NCBI RefSeq assembly: GCF_945859685.1
Contig: NC_079147.1
Coordinates: 17,959,289 to 18,023,288 of the forward strand
Length of the DNA: 64,000 nt
From: Eupeodes corollae
Lineage: Eukaryota > Arthropoda > Insecta > Diptera > Syrphidae
Reading direction: 5' to 3'
In this document: in pieces, positions 33,318 through 45,476 of the stretch
Layout of the letters: each line of letters opens with the position of its first letter
Numbering within the stretch: the first letter of the stretch is position 1
The notes under the pieces: generated by a model
Seen by the model: the letters and a program-made list of their open reading frames with translations, nothing else
Told to the model about the DNA's origin: nothing
The model's database searches: none
Position numbers and translations under genes: made by a program

Positions 33318-34260
33318 ACTTGCGACATATAGGAACTATATGGCAAGTTTTGCATTCGTGCAAAATTTCGAACTCGAGATTTTAATCAAACATGATATTA
33401 CGATGGTAGACAAGTCGAAAAAAGCGATTCCGTCCGGTCGGTTTTGTCTGTCTGTCCACGCTCCTACAGCCTAAACCATTGGGTCGATTGAGTTCAAACT
33501 TGGAAGTTAAGGTTTTGAGCAGATTCGCGTTAGGCGTTTTTTTCATTTTTTTTTTAAGATCAAAACTAACAGTGGCCACCATACAATTTTTTTGGTCAAA
33601 AAACGAAAATTCGAATTTTCTCAAAAACAAACCGATAGATTTTCTTTAAATTTTCTCTAAAATTTTATTTTTAAACTTGGCTTCTTTTAATAAGAAAAAC
33701 AAATTTTTGTATTGCTCAGGAAAGGTACCGCTCATAGAACCGTTATTTTGTTTTTTAATTTTCTCACCAATTTATAAACCGATTTCAATAATTTTTTTTT
33801 CTGAATAAGCTCTTATATTTCTTTAACAATATTTGATTATCAAAAGTGCAATTTTTAATTTTTTGGATTTTTAAAAAAATATTGAATTTTATTTTTTTAA
33901 AATTCGATATCTCAAAAACGTTTCAACATTTTCTTACGAAATTCAAACGTATAGCGTATACTAACAATCTCTAAACAACTGCGTACCAAAAATATTTTTA
34001 GAACAAAAATGAAAAATTTTATATATACAAAATTAATTTAAAAAAAAACCGCTCTAACGATTTTCTAAAAAAAAATTTGAAAAATCAAATGTTTTTTCAT
34101 TTTTAAAATGGCATTTAAATTTTTGAAGACAAACTTATTTTTCGGGCGAAATTTCGAATCTTAAAATAGTTTTTTTTTAATATTTTAACTGTGCATGAGC
34201 CCGAAAGAGCGCATTATTTTAGCCAAATTGTAATTACATTCCTAGCTTTTATCTAAATTA
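33318..34260. repeat. second non-coding dispersed-type repeat
   Basis: At about 33317 the sequence departs from the alignment with 27835 and switches to ACTTGCGACATATAGGAACT. It continues with GCAAGTTTTGCATTCGTGC, a TGTCTGTCTGTCCACGC stretch, AACCATTGGGTCGATTGAGT, and long A/T-rich text with recurring TTTCTCAAAAAC-like phrases. The style (short GTCTGTC run, then AT-rich half-repeats) resembles the unit at 29412. The right boundary is uncertain. No protein is encoded. Confidence 0.5.
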
Positions 34261-35764
34261 GTACATTTGGTACATATTTATGTATTTTTATAACTAAAAT
34301 TATTTTAAATACCAACGATATGGCCGTCCATGTAGCGCAACTGTATCGGATATGATATATTTAATCAACAATCTATTTTAAAGTGTCTATCAAGAAGTAA
34401 TATCTTGGTAACTTTGTATATGTGATTTTAAAATATTATTCTTTACGAATAAGATTGTTTCAGACATGATTTACTTTCCTTCGCCTATATAAAAGAATAA
34501 ATACTTAGTACAAGTTAAAGAAACGGGCCAGAAAGAGTATATGTATTTTCTATTAGAATCACTTTTTCAACGTATACACATTAACCTATTTATAAAGGTA
34601 TTACGTACAACTTCTACAACTACTGCTTACGTGTCACTTCATAACTAAAATCCAAAACGCACAAAAGCCTGACTGTAAACCACACAGGAATAGCAATTTC
34701 TTGTATACCTGTTCCTATCCTGGTTATTTTTTTTAAACTTTAACAAAATAAATAAACTGAACGTACAAATTCCATGTTTGCGCTGAAAACTTGTAGTAAA
34801 GAAGGAATGTAGTATGTACCTTCTAGCCACCAATAACATTCCTTCATTATCATCATAAACATGTCCTTATCTATCTATCTGCATAAAGCTAAGCACGCCA
34901 AGTGAACTATTCTATGGTCGTTTTAAACATCTACCTGCTACCTAACTACACAACCAATAGGCGATCGCCTTACAATTTAAACATTCATGGTCTGCCTCTT
35001 TCTATCTTATTTATTTTCCATCCTGGTTCTTCTAATATGAAATTACAATAAAGCTATCTAAAGGAAAAAAGCTTTTAAGGAACAAGTTGAATCTATATGA
35101 ATCGCATCGTAGCTTTATACATAATAGAAACCATTTTTCATATACAAAGATCGTACCCAAGTAAAAGCAGACTGATGAATGTGAATAAAAACAAATATCG
35201 GTAAAAGATCCTAAACAGCTGACGTAAGCATGCAAAAGTTTGTTTCATCCCCTTATTAGATACAATATTAAGCCATTTTGTTTTTTATATAAAGTGCATT
35301 GATATAAAAAAACAAATTCATCAACCTTCATATGAAAGCTCTTTATGTGAAAATATATGCAAGGATAGACTCAAATAGAATGAAGGAAATTGTGTAGACT
35401 TTTTGGGTCGAAAATTAATTATCTCCCTTATTCTGCTGGCTGCTTATGGGAATGGAAATAATATTTTTCTCTCGCTCCCGCTGAATTTCTCCACTTTCGA
35501 TATTAACGCCACGCCAACGACTCTGCATCTGGTCGCCCTAAAAGTTTCTGCTCATGAGAGTGCTATGGTTTTCATTATGTACAATTGCACATAATGGCAT
35601 TTATATCTTTGAAGACAAACTTATTTTACAGGTATATTTTTAAATCTTATATAAGTACTTTTTTAAACATACTCTTAGCATACAGGAGCAAGTTCGTGCG
35701 ACCCAGTCGTGCATTTTATTTTAATTAAATATGGTTCAAATTTACTGTTCAAAGGTGCATCATT
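34261..35764. other. no gene recognised
   Basis: AT-rich; the short open frames here lack domains and codon bias. Nothing I can name. Confidence 0.5.
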
Positions 35765-37828
35765 CATACTTGTTTTATTTATCGCAGCCCATGTTTGGAT
35801 AGAAATTCAAGTTCAAACGAATTCTATACACTGTCCGACTCTATCCAGATAATTGTATCCCATTTTCAGCACAGTGAGATCGTTGGTACCTGCGATTTCA
35901 ATGTTCACAATTCTTCGTCGTGACTGTGCTATTCGAAAATCCGAAGGAAGGTATGTCGAGATTTTTGCTGAGTAAAACCACCTGACGCAGTAAGTTGACG
36001 TGCCAACTCCGATTCCTAACGTTGCAGGTCAATCCGCCAACACTTTAGACTTGTTTCTTACCTCTGATCCTAATAAATATACTGTCAGTGTAATATCGCC
36101 TCTAGGCACATCAGACCATTGTGTCATATCTGCAAATTTCCCATGCCAGTTTGGCAATATAAGAAAGCCAACTGGGACGGTCTCAATAAAGTCTTCAGGA
36201 AATTTAACTGGTCACTATGCTTCTTCGATAGTGACATGGATTCCAGTGCAGATATACATATTTATAAACTTAAATCTTTGTGGAATGAGAAATTTGAAAT
36301 CGAATAAATCTATCAAACCTAAAGAAAACTCATGGTTTAATTCGAGCTGTGAGGAGGTTATAAGCATACAAAATGTAAATTTCCGGAATTGCAAAGCCAA
36401 CCCAACTGAGGAAAACCGGAATAAGTTCAAACAAGCTAGAAAGACCTGTAATGGACATATATGACGCATTAAATTTTTGCATGACCAGAAATTACGGCAA
36501 AAAGGTAGTCAAAATGTCTGGTCTGTTGTAAATGTGCGTAACACTACGTCTTCATCGGTTCCGACGCTCGTTCTCGTTTTTAGGGACACTCCTTTTGTAA
36601 GCTCGATTTATAAAGCCTTTATAAAGTGCTTGCAGCACAGTTTCCTGTTAATTCGACGCTGCCAATGAGTGACATGACTCCCTCTGTATTTGAAAGCGTA
36701 AATGATTCTATGGGACGAATCTTCTTTCGTACACGTTCAGTTACTAGAGTACTTAAAAATCTTAACAATCACAAATCCACTGGCCCGGATAGTATCCCTG
36801 CTATTGTTCTGAAAAAGTGTTCTTCAACGCTGGCAAAACCTTTGCATAAGCTTTTCCATCTGTCCTATTCTACAGGTCTCTTCGCGAGTGGATGGAAAAC
36901 TTCATTTGTCCAGCCTGTTCCTAAAAAAGGCAAATCCTCTTCACCATCTAAATATCGTCCAATTGCACTTACGTCCCCTTTATTCAAGGTTATGGAAACG
37001 CTGATCAATTTTCAGCTTAAGCTTCTTAATGGCCGGCAGTATGGCTTTCGTTGCAATAGATCCACTGATGTTCTAATGGTTTTCCTCACCGAACAGTGGA
37101 ACAAATCTTTACATCGTTATGGAGAAAGTAAGATTACTGCACCTGATATTTCAAAGGCATTTGATAGAGTTTGGCACCAAGCTCTCTTATCGAAAATGCG
37201 TGCATTTGGTATTGATGAATTCCTTCTTCGTTGGGTTAGAAATTACCTTTTGGACCGTTCAATTCAAGTAGTATTGGACGGGTTCAAATCTGATATTCAC
37301 AAAATAAACGCTGAAGTGCCCCAGTGTTCCGTTTTGTGTCCGACACTTTTCCTTATTTTTGTAAATGATCTTTTGTCTGAAACTGATGACAGTACCCTCA
37401 TCTTTTCGTATTCGTTTTTAGATTCTTATCCTTGTTCTTTCGATGTGGACTACCAACGACATCGTATGCTATGCTTATTGAATTGTGATCTTGACAGCAA
37501 TGTCCAATGGAGAATCAAAAATCCTGTAGAATTTAATGCTTTGAAAACTCAATGCTGTCTACTGTCAAAAAAGAGTAGCCCTCCCTCAATGCCACTATCC
37601 ATGAGTGGTACTTGCATCGGGGATACTGAACAGCTTTCAGTCGTAGGTATGTTTTGGAGTGATCATATATTTGACATCGCCAAAAATGATGCTAAGTGTT
37701 TAAGTTTTCTCCAAAGATACACCGGTATCTCCTTTTCAATCCTATCCTTCATTCCTAATTGCTCGCATGTGTATAATCATTATTAGGGTATTCATATCCC
37801 CTTTATTGCGCGCACAATATAAAAAAAA
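35765..37828 (+). mobile_element. Jockey-like LINE, 5'-truncated in the endonuclease, with poly(A) end
   Basis: Plus strand. A decayed endonuclease from about 35770 reads IYRSPCLDRNSSSNEFYTLS, GTCDFNVHNSS, NTLDLFLTSDPNKYTVSVIS and PLGTSDHCVISANF. A linker includes NPTEENRNKFKQARKTCNG. A 386-codon open frame (36626-37786) then carries RT: LNNHKSTGPDSIPAIVLKKC, WKTSFVQPVPKKGKSSSPSK, ISKAFDRVWHQALLSKMRAF (motif A), AEVPQCSVLCPTLFLIFVND (PQG changed to PQC) and TDDSTL where FADD stood. The thumb and C-terminal part are cut short. A 3' tail (ATTATTAGGGTATTCATATC) ends in A8 at about 37821-37828. The same 3' tail is seen at 59156-59210. Inactive: motif B and C are damaged. Confidence 0.9.
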
Positions 37829-38929
37829 TCACGAACTACAATGGAGGATTGGTCTGCCAAGCAGGGCGCATTTGCTGTGATTCTTAAACGGTTAATTCCC
37901 TCTAGACGTGATTATGATTAAAGAAGAAGAAGAATTTTCGCTTGTCCGGCAACATAATTAAATAATATCTCCGTTACTGTGTGTGACTTTTTCATGGGGC
38001 TATTTGAATTAAAAAAAATATTAAACTAAACCGCTTTAAAAGCTGAAAAGTTCAAATTAATAACATTCTGATGGCATTTCAATGGTTGTTAGGAAAGTCT
38101 ATGAAATTGCCGTGTAACATTTTGCGTCAATTTAAAGAAAATCAGAGTCGTTATCTAATTGAAATTTTTTTAAAAACCTACAAGTTTTCGAAACAAATAT
38201 ATCTACATACGAATACAAAAAATTGTGCTTCTTTTTTCGTTTCAACGCCGTTGGATTCGTTTTTCTTACTCGATTGAAAATTCCGTTGTTAAAAAAAAAA
38301 AAAAAAACGTTTTTATTTGTCTGTATAGCAACCTGCATAAGGAACCAAAATTCTCTCTCATCTCTTAAAAATGGCTTGTCAGGTTACACATCCTCATGAG
38401 TTTGGCAGAGATCCTAGTAGATCAATGTCTTTACTTAATGTTTTCGACGGTGTTGTTCAGTATAAAAATCAATCTCTTTGAAACGACGCTATGGCTTATG
38501 GCCGCATTTTTGTAAAGTTTTTGGAGCTTTGGTTGCTTCGCTTTTTCAAAACTGTTACAATGTGTCTAAACTTTGTTCGTGACAGTTTAAATATATATCA
38601 AAATCGACAGTTCTTACTGGTGGATCAATCTTTTGACTTTGGGAACTTAGGAGCCTACTAGCTTACTAGAACTTATTGTGGACAAAATCCTTTTCACATA
38701 TTAACCATTTCGATAAAACAGAAAAAGATTTTACATTTTCTCAAAAATACCTCTAGGTTAGGTTAGGTTATAGTTACTACGGACACACTTAGGCCAGTTT
38801 AATGGCCCATTGTGATAACACATGAAACTTAAGGGCTTCCTCCTTAGCTCAATGGAACCAGATTGAGTCCCATACAAAACGTGGGAGGCTGATTATACTG
38901 ATATGATTTAGATCATTAAAGAAGAATTC
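37829..38929. other. no gene recognised
   Basis: A short patch after the LINE tail (37850-37935) is less AT-rich and ends in GAAGAAGAAGAA, which looks like the simple 3' tail of another retroelement, but I cannot read a family. A GGTTAGGTTAGGTTA phrase lies at 38756-38770. Confidence 0.4.
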
Positions 38930-40706
38930 TGCTAGGTAATTCTTGCGTTTTCGAGCCAGAGAAGATGAAGAACCGTTTCTTCCTCTTCCTCGTCTATACA
39001 GCTTCTGCAAAAGTCATTTGAGAATACGCTAAGCCGCATGGCGTGCTGTCCTATTAGAAAGTGTCCGGTTATGAGGCCTATTATCGAGCTCATATGCGAT
39101 CTGCTTAGAGAGAGCAAATATGAGTGGCTGGCACGTGGTGATGTTGTTCCATCTGGTGCCTGCCCTCCTCACAGCGTCTTGCATTATCAACAGTTAACAA
39201 GTAGCGATTGGTATGCCAATACTTGCCAAACGTGGTAGGATGGGCTGTACTGTACCGTTCCTGGCGAGTTTATCTGCCTTACAGTTACCTGGAATGTCTC
39301 TATGGCCCGGCATCCAGCAAAGGTTAATATTAAACTGTTGTGCCATCTCCATTAGATATTATCGGCAGTTATGGACTGTTAAAGAGACAGAGTCCAGAGA
39401 TTTGATAGTGACCTGGCTATCAGAGAAAATACGGATATCAGATGTGGATATCACGTTTTCTTTGAGCCAGGACAAGACTTTCTTTATCGCCAAAAGTTTC
39501 GCCTGGAACACGCTACAATGATTGGGAAGGCGGAATGAGAGACTTAATTTCAGTCTTTCAGAGTACAAACCTTCACCAACCTCTTCTTTTGTTTTTGACC
39601 CATCTATGTAAAAATAGATTGACTCATCCTCGAAAAATGTCCTATCCTCCCAAAAAGATCTGGGAGGTATAGAAATCTGGAAGTTTCTGTCGAATTGCAG
39701 TTGGGGGATGGTGTAGTCTGTATGCTTTGGAATTGATTCTAAATAACTTAGAATTACGGAATGGCCAAAGTTGTTGTTAGTCCACTGCGACGAAGCTTTG
39801 AGTCGAATAGCAGAGCTTGCAGCTATTTGTTTGCTAAATATGTCAAGAGGTGTAAGGTAAAGCAAGGTGTCCAGTGCCGCAGACGGGGTCGTGCAAAGCG
39901 ATCTGCTTATACATAGGCAAGCTGAACGTTGGACTTTATTTAGCTTATCCCTGTTTATACCATTCGCTTAAGCAGTCCACCATACTGCTAAACCGTACGT
40001 TAAATACGTCTGATTACCGATGTGTATAACCAATGCGTGATTCTGGGTTGTAAGTTCCATTTTTTACCAATAGCTTTTTTGCAAGAAAAGAGAGCTACAG
40101 TAGCTTTTTTGACTCTTTCCTGTACGTTGCGTTTCCAATTTAGTTCTTTGTCTAAGACAAGACCTAGGTATTTAGCCTCGTCTGAGAATTTTAATTGGAT
40201 TCCTTTAATAAAAGGAGGGTTGACAAATGGAATTTTTTATCTCCTCGGTTTTGTGTGGGTTAACACCCAGTCCACAACGATCAGCCCAAAGTATTAGTCT
40301 GTCTAAGGCATTTTGTAAGAGTTCTTTTAGGATGTTAAGATACTTTCCTGAAACTGCTATAGCAACGTCGTCCGCATAGGCTATCACTCTGAAACCCTCC
40401 GCATCCAAACCAGTTACCATTTCATTTACCACCAGGTTCCAGAGGAGAGGGGATAGAACACCACCCTGTGGTTTTCCTCTTCTAACGAATCGTCTACCAG
40501 AAGAGTTGTACAGTTTTGAGTTAATTATTCTGGTAGTAATCTAGATATGTTGGTGCAGATGTGATTACAGATGTGTCCACGCAGTTAAAGGCACCTTCGA
40601 TGTCAAGGAAAACAACCATAGTGAGCTCTTTATGATGGCGAGAATATTCTACCGTGCGTACTAAAGTGTGTAACGCTGTTTCCACCGATTTACAATACCT
40701 CTAAAT
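38930..40706 (-). mobile_element. LOA-type LINE with RT and RNase H, 5' truncated
   Basis: Minus strand from 40706: KSVETALHTLVRTVEYS, MVVFLDIEGAFNCVDTSVIT (motif A), GKPQGGVLSPLLWNLVVNEM (motif B), and GFRVIAYADDVAIAVSG (motif C intact). Then come DRLILWADRCGLGVNPHKTE, LGLVLDKELNWKRNVQERVK and LTPLDIFSKQIAASSAIRLK. An RNase H domain follows, with FYIDGSK, FQAKLLAIKKVLSWL and IRIFSDSQVTIKSLDSV carrying three acidic positions, and MPGHRDIPGNCKADKLARNG. The end is ITGHFLIGQHAMRLSVFSND and CRSCIDEEEEETVLHLLW. RT plus RNase H in this wording fits LOA or a close clade. The main breaks are a stop at 39358 and shifts near 39.2, 40.0 and 40.2 kb. Gag and endonuclease are missing. Confidence 0.88.
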
Positions 40707-42707
40707 AAAATAAAAATGACTTCTTAATTTTTCCAAAAACATTCAAATATCAAAAATATTTACGCCAAAGAAATTGTAGTTTTGGATTCCTTCCATCTCT
40801 TCTGCAATGTTCAAAAAACTATAATTCGTATTTTTTTGTTTAAAATAATATCCTTATCCTTTAAAGATAGGCCACATTCAGCCAATTTGAATTCCCATTA
40901 TATATGTACGAAGGCGCATATGATTATATAATTCTCGGTAACGGTTTTCTCTGCTCGAACACCAATGAAATGTATCACTTTTGCTCCTGATGCATCCACA
41001 TTCACCATCTGCACATAGTTTAATATTGGTGCAGCTAAATATAGCTACAGCAAAGCCCGTCCTTAACTATAAACTAAATTCAAAATCAACATCCTTTTGA
41101 AATTCATGCCACCATAAATTTCATGTTAACAAACAGAATTAGCGCATACACTCGTACTACACTACATATATGCGCCATAGAGATCTAGAGAGCTAATGTA
41201 TATGTGTTTGAATAGCACACAGAGCCACTCATATTATATTTTTCCTCTTTTTTTTTTTTGAATATTTTTCCAACAAGGAACTAGAGGAAAACATGTGAAC
41301 AAAATTTTTGGAAAAAGATATGCAGTTTTAACCTACACTCCCTTCTAGAACCTACACCAATTTCTATTCAAAAACATTTTGGAGAAGCAGCTGATTCTGA
41401 ATATATATAAAAACGACCCTAAAAGCCTCCCCCACTTATGATGTGTAGCACTGAATGCAGTCATATATGCCCCCCCTATGTCTTGCCCCTTTTGGAACCC
41501 CTTGCTGTACAATACTTAAGTTCTTGAAGCTCGTATTTTATTTGCTAGAGAACCTTTCACTGGATGCTTGGTACCATTTAGCATGCATACACTTCTTGCC
41601 CTTTGGCTGTGTTGAGAGTTGAATGAGATTGTGTTGGAGGCTGGTAGTAGAAAACGATGATGATTGGCAAAAAATTGTACAAAAAATAAGAGAAAGAAAC
41701 AAATTAGAAAAAAAGGAACTATGTGGAAAAACGCACAAGAGGAACTGGCAAATATTTTGCTACTTCAACTCAATGTTTTTGTATTAAAAAATTCTATTAT
41801 GAAGCACAAAGTATATGCGCGCAGTGATGCAGCTTCATGCCTCGAAGAGAAGTTCCATAATGTCCGCATACATTACACGGCACCGGGTTCAGAGGGACTG
41901 AGACTGAGAGTGAGACCGGGACAAGGACCAGGACAGAGACTGAGAGATAGTACGTGTATAGTTGATGTAGATACATAAATGCATATATTATGTTACGTAT
42001 ACGCCACAGTATCCTGCAATTCTATTCTGTACTCTGTACTCTCGACATCCAATTGGACTTGTATTGCACATTATACGACCAGAAGAATATTGAATTTATT
42101 CTGGGTATGGGCACTTTGCAGGGTCTGAATCGCGACCAATGTTCACTGGTGCACTGTGGATTGCAGTTTTCATCAACATCATCAGGGTTGATGGTGTTCC
42201 CTCGGTCGCTGTGCTCTGATGCTTGGGGTGTTTGCTCTGAGTGGCAATTCAGATGAGTTTGCTTATTATCTACCCCATAGTTATTAGGCTGTTGGTTCTT
42301 TGATGTACGAATGCAAAGTTATGTAGGACAATGGATTCTTTATGTGTATAGAGTATAGTTGGTGCATATAGTTTTGGATGCCTGAATCAATGGTATACGA
42401 CAGACGTACCACGCTGTTGAATTTAATCAAAATAGCGGGCAAAGAATTTGCAATTTAGAAATTGTCCAAACCATATAAATGAAACAACAGAAATTCAATT
42501 TAAAAATGTATCTATTTTGGAATTTGAAACATTGTTTTTTTTTGGAAAGATAATTATTAACAATTATAAAGTCAAATTTGTATTATCAAATCTGTGGTCT
42601 TTATTTTGTTTGAGTTAAATTGTTATAAGATGTTCCAATTTTATACTTAGACCGAGGGATTGAATCGTATTTTTGGTGTAATAGAAATCAAGTAATTTTG
42701 AAGTTGC
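40707..42707. other. no gene recognised; purine-rich patch
   Basis: The stretch 41880-41950 is a run of GACTGAGA and GGACCAGGACA phrases, so it is simple-sequence-like. Open frames at 41664-41978 and 41990-42256 overlap it or follow it and show no domain. Elsewhere AT-rich. Confidence 0.45.
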
Positions 42708-42718
42708 AGGTAGTCTCA
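42708..42718 (+). repeat. left target-site duplication of the RTE element
   Basis: AGGTAGTCTCA here is repeated exactly at 45303-45313, right after the element's TAAG tail. An 11-base exact duplication is in the normal range for RTE-type insertions. Confidence 0.75.
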
Positions 42719-45302
42719 ACTCTGTCCATCAACTCCTATACTCTCATCTCCCAGCGGTGAATCGGTTGCCTAGTACCTTAACTGGAGATTGGGTTCTAAC
42801 CCTTGTGGAAAGTTGTTGGGGGCAGCAAACGAGAGAGGGAGGAAGAGTTGTTTCCACTAAGGCACTTCTTCTTATCCATACAGCTGCGGACGAACTCTTG
42901 GGTTGGAATCAACGGTGGCGTCTACAGTTCCAGTAATGTTGAACTACTTCGAACTTCGGATCTGCACGTGGAATGTTAGATCCCTTAACAGACCACGTGC
43001 AGACGAAAAATTAGCAGAAGCCCTAAACTGCTGCAAGGCAGATATTACCGCCATCCAAAAAGTGGGATGACCGGGAAAATGCAAACAAAAGGACTGCGAT
43101 CCAGTATACAGGATGTCCGAACTTTCCGAGGATCGAACATTGACTCGGCCCACTACCTCGTTGTAGCCAAGATACGGCTACGGTTATCTCGGTCCAAGTC
43201 AAAACAAGGAAGTAACGTGAGAAGTTTTGACGTTAGACTATCGAGTCTCTAGTAACCTCTTTAGGAGTCCTATGCTACCAGCATTAAGCATTGAAAAAAA
43301 TTGGCAACATTGACATGCAGCTATCAGAGATGCCGCCTCTGGACACAATAGCCACAATAGCGACGACGAATGCCAGGCTTACTAAATGGCGATGCACAGA
43401 AGAACCAGAGCTGCTTGCTAGCTCTACGAGGAGAAAATGGGAGAGTAACACCGGCTTCTTAGATGGAAAAAAAGAGAGCATGAGAAGCGTGCGATTGAGC
43501 AGATAGAGATATGTCACAACAAGAATAAGGTTACCGAAAGGTATAAAAAACCTCCTAAGGGTACCAGCCACGAACCAAAACCTGTAAAGACAATCAGGGG
43601 AACATCGTAGTAGAACGGCAGTCGATGTCGAGAATATGGAAAGACCACTTCTCCAAATTATAAAACGGCGATGACGAACTGAATTCCACTGTAAGAGAGA
43701 TAGAGCCACTCAACCTCGTCGACGCAGATCTACAATTCCTTCTACTCGACCTTGACGAAGTGAAGATAGCTATATCTAAACTGAAGTCCGACAAAGGCGC
43801 TGGAGCTGGCAGCGTCGCTGCCGAACTATTCAAAGCAGCAGGCTATGACTTGGTACGGAGCATGCACCAACTCATCTGCAAAATATGGTCGGAAGAAAGC
43901 ATGCCCGATGAGTGGAATGAGCAAAGTTTGCCCGATACATAAAATAGGAGACCGTCTAGATTACGCCAACTAAAGAGGCATCAGCTGTTTAACATTGCAT
44001 ATAGGATCCTCTCTGCCGTATTATGTGAACGTCTGAAGCCATTCGTCAACAACCTGATAGTTCCTTATCAGTGTGGCTTCAAACCAGGAAAGTGCACTAT
44101 TGACCAAAAATTCCCACTACGGCAGATCTTGGAAAAGAACCCATTAGCTTCAAATCGATTCCCACCATCACTTTATCGATTTCAAAGCCGCGTATGACAG
44201 CATCTATAGGGAAGAGCTCTACCGAGCAATGTCTAGTTTTGGCATCCCTGTCAAACTTATCCGTTTGTGCAGAATGACGATGGAGAATGCACGCTGCTCT
44301 ATCAAGGTCGGAAAAGATCTCACCGATGCATTTGATGTCAACAAAGGTTTTAGACAAGGCGATGCACTGTCATGCGACTTCTTCAATATAGTTGTGGAAA
44401 GAATTTTGCAAAACTCAACCCTCAACACTAGAGGCACAATCTTCCAAAGGTCCATCCAACTGCTCGGATACTCAGAAGATATAGACATAATTGGAAGATC
44501 AAAGCCTGATGTCAGTGGAGCATTTTTGAGCATTGGAATGGAAGCGAAGAAGATGGGTTTAGTGGTCAATGAGGGCAAGACCAAGTATATGCTGTCATCA
44601 AAAAAGGACACTGAACGACGACGTCTTGGACAAAACGTCACCATGGACAGCTATAACTTTGAGGTAGTTAAGGATTTTGTCTACCTAGGCACTGCTATTA
44701 ATACAGACAACGACACCAGCGCTGAAATCAAACGAAGAATAACTCTTGCAAATCGCTGCTTCTTTGGACTTAGAAGGCAACTGAGTAGTAAAAACTCTCT
44801 CGAGCTTATAAAATCACCATCTACGAGTATAAGACATTCATCATCACGGTTTTCATTTATGACGATGAGGCCTGGACCCTGTCAAAGAAAGACGAGAGCG
44901 TCTTAGAATGCTTCGAGAGATAAATTATTCGGTTGATGTTTGGTCGCGTTTGCATAGATGGAGAATAAGGGAGAAGACATAACGATGAACTTTAGGGGCT
45001 ATACAGCGACACTTACCTAGTTAACAGAATGAAAGTCCAACGGCTTAGATGGCTAGGTCATGTAGAGTGAATAGACATCGACGCTCCAGCCCGGATCCAA
45101 TCCGTCCGGAGGTTTCCAATCCTGAGGGACGGCGCAGTGAGAAGACCGCGATTTAGGTGGCGCACGCAGGTGGGTAAAAACCTCAACCAACTTGGCGTGT
45201 GAAACTAGAGACAGCTAGCTAGGGACCGAGCTGGCTGGAGACGAATGTTGGTTGAGGCCCAGGTCCTTCCCGGATTGTAATACCACCTTAAGTAAGTAAG
45301 TA
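42719..45302 (+). mobile_element. near full-length RTE-clade LINE, decayed
   Basis: Plus strand. The 5' end starts CTCTGTCCATCAACTCC, and the second copy at 62466 starts almost identically, so this is probably the true 5' end. An endonuclease begins at about 42950: LRICTWNVRSLNRPRADEKL, KADITAIQ. A linker and RT follow: VKIAISKLKSDKGAGAGSVA, ICKIWSEESMPDEWN, FIDFKAAYDSIYREELYRAM (motif A), FRQGDALSCDFFNIVVERIL (motif B). LLGYSEDIDIIGRS follows, where catalytic YADD has become YSED. Then SYNFEVVKDFVYLGTAINTD and IKRRITLANRCFFGLRRQLS. The C-terminal part runs to about 45280 with many stops. The tail is a (TAAG)n run instead of poly(A). Flanked by an 11-bp duplication. Inactive. Confidence 0.9.
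45284..45302 (+). repeat. TAAG tandem 3' tail of the RTE element
   Basis: The element ends in about four TAAG/AAGT steps (CCTTAAGTAAGTAAGTAAGG) directly before the right target-site duplication. Short tandem tails are usual for RTE-type LINEs. Confidence 0.7.
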
Positions 45303-45313
45303 AGGTAGTCTCA
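45303..45313 (+). repeat. right target-site duplication of the RTE element
   Basis: Exact 11-base copy of 42708-42718 (AGGTAGTCTCA), marking the insertion boundary. Confidence 0.75.
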
Positions 45314-45476
45314 GCAGAGTTTACATAAAAAGTGCATCGGGTATACTACAGCTTTCTCTTTCATGCTAAACACCTAAATGTCTTCTCAGCTTCACGCCAA
45401 GCAGAACTTACCTCTTAAATATTCAATTTGTATTTAAGAAAAACGAATGATGAGGGATTTGCAAGTTTAAAGTAAT
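45314..45476. other. short unassigned spacer
   Basis: Spacer between the RTE duplication and the 3' end of the LOA copy. No feature seen. Confidence 0.4.

Noticed and set aside
43284..43833. Minus-strand ORFs of 79-141 codons in the RTE element
   Set aside because: They are antisense shadows of the RTE linker and RT start read on the plus strand.
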